Assembly: GCA_017634065.1 (NCBI GenBank)
Contig: JAGBOC010000011.1
Location: 1-60,411 of the forward strand
Reading direction: 5' to 3'
DNA length: 60,411 nt
Source of the DNA: Lachnospiraceae bacterium
GTDB lineage: Bacteria > Bacillota > Clostridia > Lachnospirales > Lachnospiraceae
Shown here: piece after piece, positions 27,256 to 37,483 of the stretch
How the letters are laid out: the number at the start of each line of letters is the position of its first letter
Numbering within the stretch: position 1 is the first letter of the stretch
The notes under the pieces: generated by a model
The model's input: only the letters and a program-made list of their open reading frames with translations
What the model was told of the DNA's origin: nothing
Database searches by the model: none
Translations under genes and position numbers: made by a program

Positions 27256-28353
27256 ATGAAACTTGGAATAGTAGGTCTACCTAATGTAGGAAAATCAACT
27301 TTATTTAATTCTATAACAAAAGCTGGTGCAGAATGTGCCAATTATCCTTTTTGTACTATTGAGCCAAATGTGGGAGTGGTGCCAATACCTGATAAGAGAC
27401 TTGAAGAATTGGCAAAACTTTATGATTCAAAAAAAATTACTTATGCAACTATTGAATTTGTGGATATAGCAGGATTAGTTAAGGGAGCGTCAAAGGGAGA
27501 AGGTCTTGGAAATCAGTTTCTTGCAAATATAAGAGAGACAGATGCGATTGTACATGTAGTAAGATGTTTTGAAGATTCAAATATAGTTCATGTGGATGGA
27601 AGTATAGATCCACTTCGCGATATAGATGTTATTAATATGGAATTAATTTTTGCAGATCTTGAGACATTGGAAAAAAGACTTTCAAAGTTAAAACATCAGA
27701 TGAATAATGATAAAGAAGCTAAAGTTGAGTATGAATTACTTGAGAAACTAAAGAAGCATCTTGAAGAAGGAAAAGTTGCTATATCTTTTGAGACAAAGGA
27801 TGATGATGAGACAAAAGTTGTAAAAGATTTAAATCTTCTCACATATAAAAAAGTTATCTATGCACTCAATGTTGCAGAAGATGATATTGCAAATGATGGT
27901 ATGAATAATGAAAATGTGAAAAAGGTAAAAGAGTACGCAACGAAAAATGGTTCAGAAACATTTGTGTTATGTGCAAAAGTTGAAGAAGAACTTGCTGGTT
28001 TGGAGGATGCAGAAAAGGAAGAGTTTTTAAAAGAACTGGGGCTTAAAGAGTCAGGACTTGATAAACTTGTGAAGGCAAGTTACAAATTACTTAATCTTAT
28101 GTCATTTTTAACAGCTGGAGAAACGGAGACAAGAGCGTGGACAATTACGATAGGTACAAAAGCACCACAGGCTGCAGGAAAAATACATACAGATTTTGAA
28201 AAAGGATTTATAAAAGCAGAAGTTGTTAATTATAAAGATTTATTGGAACTCGGGTCTGTAGCAAAGGCAAAAGAAAAAGGTCTTGTTAGAATGGAAGGAA
28301 AAGACTATGTAGTTCAAGATGGAGATGTGATACTCTTTAGATTTAATGTATAA
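27256..28353 (+). CDS. ychF: Redox-regulated ATPase YchF (Obg-like)
   Basis: The 365-residue protein is of the OLA1/YchF family, ATP-preferring P-loop proteins linked to ribosomes and stress. G1 is GLPNVGKST at residues 5-13, G3 is DIAGLVKGAS, and the family's altered G4 is NVAEDD instead of NKxD. A coiled region follows (about 125-195) and a C-terminal TGS domain (TAGETETRAWTI, ending DVILFRFNV). It is the usual length. An RBS (GGGAG) lies at the end of lgt. Confidence 0.97.
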   Translation: MKLGIVGLPNVGKSTLFNSITKAGAECANYPFCTIEPNVGVVPIPDKRLEELAKLYDSKKITYATIEFVDIAGLVKGASKGEGLGNQFLANIRETDAIVHVVRCFEDSNIVHVDGSIDPLRDIDVINMELIFADLETLEKRLSKLKHQMNNDKEAKVEYELLEKLKKHLEEGKVAISFETKDDDETKVVKDLNLLTYKKVIYALNVAEDDIANDGMNNENVKKVKEYATKNGSETFVLCAKVEEELAGLEDAEKEEFLKELGLKESGLDKLVKASYKLLNLMSFLTAGETETRAWTITIGTKAPQAAGKIHTDFEKGFIKAEVVNYKDLLELGSVAKAKEKGLVRMEGKDYVVQDGDVILFRFNV

Positions 28354-28360
28354 AATATAG

Positions 28361-31147
28361 ATGGCAAAGCAAAAGAAAACTAAATTAAAGACAAAGCATA
28401 GAGTTACTAGAGCCGAAAAAGTATCAAAAAAAGAACAGGCTGAGAAAAACTCTTTTATTAGAGTTATTGGTACAATCATAGCCTTTTTTATAACAATCTT
28501 TATAGCTCTATCTATTTTCTCATTATGTGGAAGTATAGGAAATGTAGTTAGGTCGGCAGTACTATCTTTTTTTGGAACATTTGGTTACTTTTTTCCTATA
28601 GTAATGGGGATATCTATATTAATCTCATTATTTAATACTGAAAAGAAATCCAATATAAAAATATATTCACTAATTTTCTTATATATTTCACTTGTTTGTT
28701 TTTTTGAAAGTTTTATTCACGATTTTTCAATTGAGACAGACTTTTTTGCTTCAATCGATGAAAGTATCAAAAGAGCAACCAATTACTTTTCATTTTCAGA
28801 AGATAATTTTAGTGGTGGTATAGTTGGAAATGCCATATCTTATATCTCTTATAAAGCAATAGGAAAAGTTGGCTCACTTACATTATTTTCTGTTTTGTCA
28901 TTAATTACATTTATATTGCTATTTGGACTTGGCATATCTCGAGATATAGCTATTTTTTTCAAATCAATATTTTTATTTATACCAAATCTTATTGCAAGAC
29001 ACAATGAGAGAAAGGAAGAGGATAGAAGAACAGAAATTACTAATGAAGAAATACTGAAAGACACCATTGCTAAAAACAAAAAAGTTAATATGCAAGTTAC
29101 TTTTGATAATGCATCAAGTGGAAATAGACTTGTCCTAGAGCCGGTAGAGGATACTACGAAAAGAAAGTTTGATACTTCAAATATAAATATAACGGCGAAA
29201 GATATTCAATCAAGATTTTATACTCAAGAAAGTGAAGAAAGACATGAAGGTAGTGACAAACAAAAACTTCTAAATGAGATGAAAAAAAAGAGTATAAATG
29301 AGATACTTTATGAACAACAAGAAAAAGGGATAGCTAATCCATCTTTTTTCTATACAGATGGTATGAAGCCGATAGATAAGCTTGAGAATATCAATGTGCC
29401 TAAACCAAGTGACAATGTCTTTGAAAACTCTTATATAGATGTAAGTAAAGCAAAAAGAGCAGTAGATGAAAGTAGTGATTTTGAAGATTCAGATTCAGCA
29501 TTTAATGATGATGAAAAAAGTTTCGCAAGAGGGCTTACTAATTTACGAAATGACAAAAATATAAAGGGTGATGCAGAAGATTTATTATCTAATATAAAAG
29601 ATCAAGATATTGAGTTAAAAAATAATTCACTTAAAGATGAAAATCAAATTATAAAGACTAAAAAGAATAGGAAAAGATATAAGTTTCCACCAACAAATCT
29701 TCTAAATAGAAGTGAAAGAACAGTAAAAGCATCAGACCCAAGTCTAAATGAAAAAGCGAATATATTAGTAGAGACACTTAAAACTTTTGGAGTTGGTGTG
29801 ACAGTGACAAATATTACTGTCGGACCATCTGTGACAAGATTTGAATTAAAGCCAGATATTGGAGTTAAAATATCAAAGATTTTATCTCTTGAAAATGATG
29901 TAAAACTTGCACTTGCTGCAAGTGAGATAAGAATAGAAGCACCGATACCAGGTAAGTCTGCAATAGGAATTGAAATAGCAAATGCGAAGAGTAGTGGAGT
30001 TTTACTTGGAGACATTATCGCTACATCAGAGTTTAGAAATGCAGAGTCAAAACTTACCGTAGCAATCGGAAAAGATATATCAGGAAGAGCTATCATCACA
30101 GATTTAAGAAAGATGCCACATTTGCTTATTGCTGGTGCGACTGGGTCAGGTAAGTCTGTGTGTGTAAATAGTATCATAACTTCACTTATCTATAAATCAA
30201 GTCCAGATGATGTAAGACTTATAATGGTGGATCCTAAAGTTGTAGAACTTCAAGTTTATGATGGCATACCACATTTACTTATTCCTGTAGTGACAAATCC
30301 TAAAAAGGCAGCTGGAGCACTTAATTGGGCTGTGTCTGAAATGACGAGAAGATATAATTTAATACAGGAAAAGAGAGTTAGAGATATAGAGAGTTACAAC
30401 CAAGCTATAGAGGGTGACATCAATAAGATAGGAATTAATGAAGATAATGAAGCAGCACTTGAACCAGTTAGTAAACTTCCTTATATAGTTATAATTATCG
30501 ATGAGTTTGCAGACCTTATGATGGTTGCTTCAAAAGATGTTGAAAACTCTATTATGAGAATAGCACAACTCGCAAGAGCCTGTGGAATATATCTTATAAT
30601 TGCAACTCAACGCCCTACAGTAAATGTCATATCTGGAAGTATCAAGACAAATGTACCAAGTAGGATTTCATTTGCTGTCTCGTCAGGTATAGATTCGCAA
30701 ACAATACTTGATAGAAGGGGAGCTGAAAAACTTTTAGGTCATGGAGATATGCTATATTTCCCACAGGGTATACCTGAACCTATAAGAGTGCAGGGTTGCT
30801 ATGTGTCAGAAGAAGAGATATTGAATGTTGTAAGTTTTGTAAAAGATGATGCAGTTCACTATGATGAGATTGCAGAGAATGCAATAGATAAAGGTGTAGC
30901 CTATGAAGGTAATGCCTATGACCCAAATGAAAAAGATGATATGTTTTTGGAAGCAGGAAGATTGGTTATAGATCAACAAAATGCGTCTATTGGTATGCTT
31001 CAGAGAAGATTTAGAATGGGATTTAATAGGGCAGCAAGAGTTATAGATCAACTTGAAGCAGAAGGTGTTATATCACCTCAAGATGGAAAGAAACCGCGTG
31101 AAGTATTGATGAGTGCGATAGATTTTGAAAATAAATTCGGAGGATAA
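28361..31147 (+). CDS. ftsK: FtsK/SpoIIIE DNA translocase
   Basis: It pumps DNA through the septum during division or sporulation. The 928-residue protein has a basic N-terminus, four membrane segments (about residues 28-185), a long charged linker (about 190-440), and the RecA-like motor with Walker A GATGSGKS at about 590-597 and Walker B IVIIIDEFADLM at about 709. The C-terminal gamma winged-helix domain (ASIGMLQRRFRMGFNRAARV) recognises polar DNA motifs. There is no Shine-Dalgarno sequence before ATG, 7 nt after ychF. Confidence 0.95.
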   Translation: MAKQKKTKLKTKHRVTRAEKVSKKEQAEKNSFIRVIGTIIAFFITIFIALSIFSLCGSIGNVVRSAVLSFFGTFGYFFPIVMGISILISLFNTEKKSNIKIYSLIFLYISLVCFFESFIHDFSIETDFFASIDESIKRATNYFSFSEDNFSGGIVGNAISYISYKAIGKVGSLTLFSVLSLITFILLFGLGISRDIAIFFKSIFLFIPNLIARHNERKEEDRRTEITNEEILKDTIAKNKKVNMQVTFDNASSGNRLVLEPVEDTTKRKFDTSNINITAKDIQSRFYTQESEERHEGSDKQKLLNEMKKKSINEILYEQQEKGIANPSFFYTDGMKPIDKLENINVPKPSDNVFENSYIDVSKAKRAVDESSDFEDSDSAFNDDEKSFARGLTNLRNDKNIKGDAEDLLSNIKDQDIELKNNSLKDENQIIKTKKNRKRYKFPPTNLLNRSERTVKASDPSLNEKANILVETLKTFGVGVTVTNITVGPSVTRFELKPDIGVKISKILSLENDVKLALAASEIRIEAPIPGKSAIGIEIANAKSSGVLLGDIIATSEFRNAESKLTVAIGKDISGRAIITDLRKMPHLLIAGATGSGKSVCVNSIITSLIYKSSPDDVRLIMVDPKVVELQVYDGIPHLLIPVVTNPKKAAGALNWAVSEMTRRYNLIQEKRVRDIESYNQAIEGDINKIGINEDNEAALEPVSKLPYIVIIIDEFADLMMVASKDVENSIMRIAQLARACGIYLIIATQRPTVNVISGSIKTNVPSRISFAVSSGIDSQTILDRRGAEKLLGHGDMLYFPQGIPEPIRVQGCYVSEEEILNVVSFVKDDAVHYDEIAENAIDKGVAYEGNAYDPNEKDDMFLEAGRLVIDQQNASIGMLQRRFRMGFNRAARVIDQLEAEGVISPQDGKKPREVLMSAIDFENKFGG

Positions 31148-32632
31148 ATGCTATTTAGCTCTATTGTATTTCTATGGGTATTTTTACCTATAGTAATTAT
31201 TATCAATTACCTATTTAATTTAATATTTAAAGATGAGAAAAAAAGAATTCAAGCAAAGAATACTTTTCTTTTGATAGCAAGTTTATTTTTCTATGCATGG
31301 GGTGGAATTTATTTTTTTTCTATAATGATTTTCTCAATCATAATTAATTTTTTTGGTGGATACGTAATTTCGAAACTTGGCGATAAACATAGATTCTTAA
31401 AAGGGTTAACACTTTTTGTGACGATACTTCTAAATATTCTAAATATCGGATATTTTAAGTATTTTAATATGATAGTTATCATCATAGAACAGGCAATGGC
31501 AAAAAGTAGCAGTGAAAGTTTCTTAAATAATATTTTATATATGAGAGGAACTGGGGCACTTGGATTTGAAAAAGTAATACTTCCTATCGGCATATCATTT
31601 TTTACATTCCAGGCTATGTCTTATGTAATTGATGTATATAGAAAGGAAGCGCAGTCACAAAAAAATATATTTGATTTTGCCCTTTACGTATCTCTATTTC
31701 CACAGCTTATTGCTGGACCAATAGTAAGATATTCAGATGTTGCACTACAAATCAATGGAAGAGTGGAAACATTAGATAAGTTCACAAGAGGAATAAAGAG
31801 ATTTTGCTATGGGCTTGGAAAAAAAGTTCTACTTGCAAATACATTTGCACTTGTAGTTGATAGAATATGGGAACTTGATTTAAGTAACATAGGATTTCTC
31901 ATTGCATTATTAGTTACGATATCATATGCTATGCAAATCTATTATGACTTTTCAGGTTATTCTGATATGGCGATAGGTCTTGGACTTATGTTTGGTTTTG
32001 AGTTTAAGGAAAACTTTAATTATCCGTATATGTCATTATCAATAACAGAGTTTTGGAGAAGGTGGCATATATCACTTTCTACCTGGTTTAAAGAATATGT
32101 CTATATACCACTTGGGGGAAATAGACAGGGTATGTTTAGAACATGCTTAAATCTTATGATAGTATTTTTGCTTACAGGTATCTGGCATGGTGCTAATTTT
32201 ACTTTTATAATCTGGGGCATCACCTATGGGATAATACAGATAATCGAAAAACTATTTCTTTATAGGCTTTTGCAAATGAATAAGTTTAAGATAATAAACT
32301 GGCTATATACATTTATAGTTGCGACACTTCTCTTTGTCGTCTTTAGAAGTAATAATATTTTTGAAGCAGGAACAGTTATAAGTCAATTTGCAAACTTTAA
32401 TTCTAAATATAATATTATGACTTATCTATCAATGAAGTTTATCATAACACTTTTAATTGCGATATTGTCTATGGGGATTTTGCAATCAGTTTTTAATAAA
32501 GTATATGAGAGAATAAAAAATAATTTTGTAGTTCATATAATGGATGCATCATTTCAATTAATCATACTTATGTTATCAATATTAAGCATAGTTGATGGGA
32601 CATATAATCCATTTATATATTTTCAGTTTTAG
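31148..32632 (+). CDS. MBOAT-family O-acyltransferase (AlgI/DltB-like), cassette 1
   Basis: The 494-residue polytopic membrane protein resembles AlgI: it moves an acyl group, probably acetyl, across the membrane toward a polymer. Motifs: QLIAGPIVRY, YYDFSGYSDMAIGLG, SITEFWRRWHISLSTWF, YIPLGGNR, and the invariant His347 in GIWHGANFTF. It starts at the first base after the ftsK stop, with its GGAGG RBS inside ftsK. The next gene is an AlgX/AlgJ-like SGNH protein, the usual partner. Lying between ftsK and murE suggests an envelope polymer as substrate; the polymer itself is not known. Confidence 0.92.
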   Translation: MLFSSIVFLWVFLPIVIIINYLFNLIFKDEKKRIQAKNTFLLIASLFFYAWGGIYFFSIMIFSIIINFFGGYVISKLGDKHRFLKGLTLFVTILLNILNIGYFKYFNMIVIIIEQAMAKSSSESFLNNILYMRGTGALGFEKVILPIGISFFTFQAMSYVIDVYRKEAQSQKNIFDFALYVSLFPQLIAGPIVRYSDVALQINGRVETLDKFTRGIKRFCYGLGKKVLLANTFALVVDRIWELDLSNIGFLIALLVTISYAMQIYYDFSGYSDMAIGLGLMFGFEFKENFNYPYMSLSITEFWRRWHISLSTWFKEYVYIPLGGNRQGMFRTCLNLMIVFLLTGIWHGANFTFIIWGITYGIIQIIEKLFLYRLLQMNKFKIINWLYTFIVATLLFVVFRSNNIFEAGTVISQFANFNSKYNIMTYLSMKFIITLLIAILSMGILQSVFNKVYERIKNNFVVHIMDASFQLIILMLSILSIVDGTYNPFIYFQF

Positions 32633-34021
32633 ATGTTTAAGAGATTTCAAAACTTAATATTTGTTTTGCTATTCATTGCAATTCTTGCAGGACCAATGAT
32701 TTCTTGGTCTGTAATTTCTTGCCTTAGTATCAATAATCCAAGTATCATGGAAAGCTTTGAATTTGACTTAAATGAGAAGAGAAAAAAGGCAACAATAAGT
32801 GAAGCCATAGATTTATCAAAGCTTTCTTCTGAACTAGAGAACTATTATAATGACAGATTGCCATTTAGGTCAGCTCTTATAACTTTCAAGAGATATTTAG
32901 ATGCCAAGATTGAGGAACCTTATAAAAATAAGATTGAAGGGGTGCTTCTTAAGTTCTTTTCTAAAAAGAGAGATGCAAAAGTTGGTGATGCTCTTACTAT
33001 TGTAGAGGGTCAAGAAAGACTTATGGATGATGCTGTAGCTAAATACTTAAATCATGGTCTTTATAAAGATGAGATTGATCCATATGATGCTACAATTGAG
33101 TTTCCTATAAAGTATCTTAATAATCCAAGAGTAATTCAGGGACAAAGTGATTGGCTATACCTAAATGAAAATAACATACCATACTATTTAGGTACAAATG
33201 TGATTGCAAGTGATTCAGAAATCAAAAAGCACATTGCACCATATTTAAGACTTAAGAAAAAATGTGATCAGGTTGGAAAAAGATTAGTCATTCTTATCTG
33301 TCCAGAAAAAGAAGAGATATATCCTGAATATATGCCTACGATGGATATTGTAAATGAAAAAGAGGCAATCATATATATAAGAGACTATATAAGAGATAAT
33401 ACAGATTTGACATATATCTATCCAAAAGAAGAATTACTTAAGTATAAAAAAGATTACATTGTTTATAAAAAGTATGATAGTCACTGGAATGCCATAGGTG
33501 GATATATAGCTTCAAATGAGATTAAAAAGTCACTTGGTGTTGCGACGATACCGCTTCGTGAGTTAAAACTTAGGAAGGAACCAGCACTTGATGCTGACCT
33601 TGCATATTATGGAAATACTTCAGTGGAATCATTCCCTATGTCATTTAAATATGTATTTGAGAACTATAAACTTAACCATCATCCTGAATATGTATTTGCA
33701 AAAGATCCTTTGACGCTTGATTCTTTTACAACTCATTGTGCAGAAGGATTTGACCATAAAGTATTTCTTATTGGTGATTCGTTTAGAGAAGCACTTGAAG
33801 AGTTTTTGATTAAGGACTTTAATGAATTGTATTGCAATACATTTGTAAATGCAACGGATGGATTTATCAAGGAAGAAGTAAAGAGAGCAGATGATATAGT
33901 GATTACTCTTGTCGAAAGAAATGAAGGAATAGTATTACCACAACTTTGTGATATTTTATATAACATTTTAGGAGAATATCAGAATGAAGTTAATACATTC
34001 ATTAGAGAAAATAGTAAGTAA
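32633..34021 (+). CDS. AlgX/DHHW-type SGNH O-acetyltransferase partner, cassette 1
   Basis: The 462-residue protein has one N-terminal membrane segment (about residues 8-28) and an outer SGNH domain. The AlgJ/AlgX-type Asp-His motif is KYDSHWNA (Asp282, His284) and the nucleophile is Ser383 in IGDSFREA. It probably receives acyl groups from the MBOAT protein and transfers them to a polymer outside the membrane. No RBS is seen: ATG directly follows the MBOAT stop, so coupling is likely. Its last 38 bp overlap murE, an unusually long overlap. Confidence 0.85.
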   Translation: MFKRFQNLIFVLLFIAILAGPMISWSVISCLSINNPSIMESFEFDLNEKRKKATISEAIDLSKLSSELENYYNDRLPFRSALITFKRYLDAKIEEPYKNKIEGVLLKFFSKKRDAKVGDALTIVEGQERLMDDAVAKYLNHGLYKDEIDPYDATIEFPIKYLNNPRVIQGQSDWLYLNENNIPYYLGTNVIASDSEIKKHIAPYLRLKKKCDQVGKRLVILICPEKEEIYPEYMPTMDIVNEKEAIIYIRDYIRDNTDLTYIYPKEELLKYKKDYIVYKKYDSHWNAIGGYIASNEIKKSLGVATIPLRELKLRKEPALDADLAYYGNTSVESFPMSFKYVFENYKLNHHPEYVFAKDPLTLDSFTTHCAEGFDHKVFLIGDSFREALEEFLIKDFNELYCNTFVNATDGFIKEEVKRADDIVITLVERNEGIVLPQLCDILYNILGEYQNEVNTFIRENSK

Positions 34022-35408
34022 ACTTGACTATAAAATATTATATGGGGAAATGAGAGATATCTCTATAAATAGTGTGGTTTATGATTCACGAAGTGTTAAA
34101 GAAAACGATTTATTTATTTGCTTAAATGGTTCAAGATTTGATTCGCACACGAAAATTGATGAAGTTGTAAAAAGTGGTGCCAGTGTAATTGTAGTTGAAG
34201 AAGGAAATAAGAACATAGAGGGTGCTAATTTTGAAAATGCAATTGTTTTGGCAGTAAAAAATACAAGAGTAGCACTTGCTATTATATCCAAAGCTTATTT
34301 TGATGATTCTTCTGATAAATTGAAAATTATAGGGGTCACTGGTACAAAAGGAAAAACTACGACATCATTTATGATAAAGAGTATACTTGAAGAGTTTGGA
34401 TATAAAGTAGGCATGATTGGCACGATAGGCATTTTCATAGGAGATACCCATATACTTACTGATAATACTACACCTGAAAGCTATGTCCTCTATGAGAGTT
34501 TTGCCAAGATGCTTGATGAAAATATAGAATATGTGGTGATGGAAGTATCATCTCAAAGTTTAAAATATAATAGAGTTTATGGCATTACATTTGACTATGC
34601 AGTATGGACAAATATCGCTTATGAACATATCGGAGAAAATGAGCATAGTGATTTTGATGACTACCTATCATCAAAACTTAATATTTTTTCAAGATGTAAA
34701 AATGCCGTTATAAATACTGACACAGATTATTATAATGAAGTTATAGATGCTTGTAAAAAGAATAATGTAAAAGTTTTTGAGAAAAAAGGAAGAGTTAAGT
34801 ATAGTCTGATGTTGCCGGGTGAGTACAATATAGATAATGCTAATCTAGCTTTAACCTTTGGCAGAGCAGTAGGTATTGATGATAATATAATAAAAACTGC
34901 ACTTGAGAAAACTATAGTACCAGGAAGATGCGAATTAGTATATAAAAATGATGATTTTAAGGTTATAGTAGATTTCTCTTATGAAAATAATGGAGCATTG
35001 AAGTTTTTAAATACTATAAGAGAAGAGAATCCGAAACGAGTTGTGACAGTATTTGGTTGTGGCGGGAATAGGTCAAAAGATAGACGCTATGGTATGGGCG
35101 AAGTAGCAGGAAAGCTTTCTGATTTTGTTATATTGACAGCTGATAATTCAAGATTTGAAAAGACACTTGATATAATTTCTGATATAGAGTCAACACTTAC
35201 AAAACATAAGAAAAAGAATGATTTAGAACATGGCTATATAATTAGAGAAGATAGGCGAGAAGCGATAGAGTATGCTATAAAAAATCATAAGAAGGGTGAT
35301 GTCATTTGTGTGATGGGCAAAGGTCATGAACCTCTTATGGAAATGAATGGAGAAAAGATTAGATTTTTAGATAAAGAAGTAATACTTGATATCATAGATA
35401 AAATGTAG
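33984..35408 (+). CDS. murE: UDP-N-acetylmuramoyl-tripeptide synthetase MurE
   Basis: MurE adds the third amino acid to the UDP-MurNAc-dipeptide in peptidoglycan synthesis. The 474-residue protein has the N-terminal UDP-binding part (NSVVYDSRSV), the ATP loop GVTGTKGKTTTS at about residues 117-128, and the C-terminal Mur-ligase domain. In the amino-acid-specificity loop it reads DNSR, close to the DNPR of meso-diaminopimelate-adding enzymes; Arg is kept and Pro is Ser. An AGGAG 9 nt upstream supports the start, although it overlaps the previous gene by 38 bp. Confidence 0.94.
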   Translation: MKLIHSLEKIVSKLDYKILYGEMRDISINSVVYDSRSVKENDLFICLNGSRFDSHTKIDEVVKSGASVIVVEEGNKNIEGANFENAIVLAVKNTRVALAIISKAYFDDSSDKLKIIGVTGTKGKTTTSFMIKSILEEFGYKVGMIGTIGIFIGDTHILTDNTTPESYVLYESFAKMLDENIEYVVMEVSSQSLKYNRVYGITFDYAVWTNIAYEHIGENEHSDFDDYLSSKLNIFSRCKNAVINTDTDYYNEVIDACKKNNVKVFEKKGRVKYSLMLPGEYNIDNANLALTFGRAVGIDDNIIKTALEKTIVPGRCELVYKNDDFKVIVDFSYENNGALKFLNTIREENPKRVVTVFGCGGNRSKDRRYGMGEVAGKLSDFVILTADNSRFEKTLDIISDIESTLTKHKKKNDLEHGYIIREDRREAIEYAIKNHKKGDVICVMGKGHEPLMEMNGEKIRFLDKEVILDIIDKM

Positions 35409-35410
35409 TG

Positions 35411-37483
35411 ATGAAAATGGAGAAAATGTTTGCAAGTATAATAGTAGACATTACGACAAGTGCCTTAAATAAACCTTTTATATATGTGATTCCTAATGAC
35501 TTACTAAATGAGATTAAGGTAGGAGATAAGGTTGTCTTTCCATTTGGAAATGGTAATAATGAAAAAGAAGGCTTCGTTATAGAAATACTTAATCTTGAGG
35601 AATTAAAAAAGAAAAAATATTATATAAATGATGCTTATTTTAAAAGAGCAGATGCGATAGAAAGCCTAAAAAAAATATATAGGATTGCTAATAATAAAAT
35701 AGCAATAAGTCAGATACTATTAAAAATTGCTATTTTTTTATGCCGTGAGTATAGTGCTCCATTATCTAATTGCTTAAAGGCAGTTTTGCCAGTAAAAAGA
35801 ATTGTCAGAAAAAATAAACGACAGGTTGATGCTTCGACAAAATATGATGTCGATGAATCTTATAAGAAATTAAGAGAAGATATTGTATTAAATGAAGAGC
35901 AAAATAGTACTATCAAGAAAATACTTGAATATTATAAAAAGAATACATTTAGTGAGCATCTTATCTATGGTGTAACTGGTTCAGGGAAAACCGAGGTCTA
36001 TATAAAGGTTATTGAAGAAGTTTTAAAAGATAATAAACAAGTAATTGTTTTGATACCAGAGATAGCACTAACTCATCAAACTGTCATAAGATTAAAAGAA
36101 AAGTTTCCTGATGATATAGCAATAATACATTCGAGGATGAGTGATGGTGATAAATACATACAGTATAAAAAGTGTGAAGAAAAAAAAGCTTCAGTTTTGG
36201 TAGGACCAAGAAGTGCTGTATTTGCACCATTTGATAATTTGGGTCTTATAGTTATAGATGAGGTAAATGATTCATCTTACAAATCTGATATAACTCCAAG
36301 ATACAATACGCTTGATGTGGCAAGATACAGATGTAAGGAACAAAATGCAACTTTGATAACTCTTTCGGCAACACCAAATATTGATTTGTATTATGAAGCG
36401 AATAATAAAAGTGATATAGTTTTACATAAACTTCCTAAAAGAGCTAATTCTGATTTGCCAAAAGTTACTATAGTTGATATGAAGAAAGAAAAGAAAAATG
36501 GCAATAAATCTATCTTTTCATCATATCTTGTAAGTAAGATAAAAGAAAGATTGGAAAAGAAAGAACAGATAATGCTCTATATGAATAGAAGAGGATATAA
36601 TACGATTTTTACTTGTAAGGAATGTGGTATGACATATAAATGTCCTCACTGCGATGTAGCATTAGTGTCACACTATGATGGAATGCTCAAGTGTCACTAC
36701 TGTGGATATGAGATAAAAGAACCTATGCTTTGCCCTAACTGCAAGTCAAATGAAATAGAAAAGTATGGTATGGGTACTGAAAAACTTGAGGAACTCTGTA
36801 TAGAAGCATTTCCAGAGGCTCGAGTATTGAGAATGGATAGAGATACAACAAGTGAGAAAGATGGCCATGATAAAATAATTGAGAAGTTTAGGAAAGGAAT
36901 GGCAGACATCTTGATTGGAACTCAAATGATTGTGAAAGGTCATGATTTCCCAAATGTTACACTTGTTGCTATTATACAGGCAGATTTATCACTGTATTCT
37001 GAATCATATAAATCAGCAGAAGACACTTTTTCACTACTTACACAGTGTATAGGGAGAAGTGGTAGAAATAAAGCAGGAGAATCTATAATTCAGTGTTATG
37101 ATACAGATAGTTTTGTCTATAACTTGATAAAGGAACAGGACTATGAGAAGTTTTATAATGAAGAGATAGTGAGAAGAAAAAAATTACTATACCCTCCATT
37201 TATGAAACTATTAAATATAAGAGTTGGGACTAATAATGAGTCTTACCTTACAAACTTTATGAAGGATTTGAAAGTGATTCTTGATAATAAAAATGAGGTT
37301 GAGGCAAAAATACTTGGACCTACAAAGACAAATCCTGAAAAATTGAAAGATATGCATTTTAGAAAAATAATAGTAAAGTGTAAGACAATAGATGAAGCAA
37401 AGAAGTTTAGAGCGATTTGCAAAAAGTTTAAGGAATATGCTGACAAAAAAAATATTCTTAAAATTGTATTTGACATAGAATGA
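35411..37483 (+). CDS. priA: Primosomal helicase PriA with altered DExH box
   Basis: PriA restarts stalled replication forks and loads the replicative helicase. The 690-residue protein (counting from ATG 35411; later Met codons at 35417 and 35426 are possible) has Walker A GVTGSGKT at about 188-195, GPRSAVFAPF, SATP, an eight-Cys double zinc site at about 401-455, and GRSGR in motif VI. Motif II normally reads DEEH; here it is DEVN (residues 283-286), keeping the catalytic Asp-Glu but losing Glu and His. An alternative GTG at 35408 touches the murE stop. It is followed by an ABC gene with an ATGA overlap. Confidence 0.94.
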   Translation: MKMEKMFASIIVDITTSALNKPFIYVIPNDLLNEIKVGDKVVFPFGNGNNEKEGFVIEILNLEELKKKKYYINDAYFKRADAIESLKKIYRIANNKIAISQILLKIAIFLCREYSAPLSNCLKAVLPVKRIVRKNKRQVDASTKYDVDESYKKLREDIVLNEEQNSTIKKILEYYKKNTFSEHLIYGVTGSGKTEVYIKVIEEVLKDNKQVIVLIPEIALTHQTVIRLKEKFPDDIAIIHSRMSDGDKYIQYKKCEEKKASVLVGPRSAVFAPFDNLGLIVIDEVNDSSYKSDITPRYNTLDVARYRCKEQNATLITLSATPNIDLYYEANNKSDIVLHKLPKRANSDLPKVTIVDMKKEKKNGNKSIFSSYLVSKIKERLEKKEQIMLYMNRRGYNTIFTCKECGMTYKCPHCDVALVSHYDGMLKCHYCGYEIKEPMLCPNCKSNEIEKYGMGTEKLEELCIEAFPEARVLRMDRDTTSEKDGHDKIIEKFRKGMADILIGTQMIVKGHDFPNVTLVAIIQADLSLYSESYKSAEDTFSLLTQCIGRSGRNKAGESIIQCYDTDSFVYNLIKEQDYEKFYNEEIVRRKKLLYPPFMKLLNIRVGTNNESYLTNFMKDLKVILDNKNEVEAKILGPTKTNPEKLKDMHFRKIIVKCKTIDEAKKFRAICKKFKEYADKKNILKIVFDIE

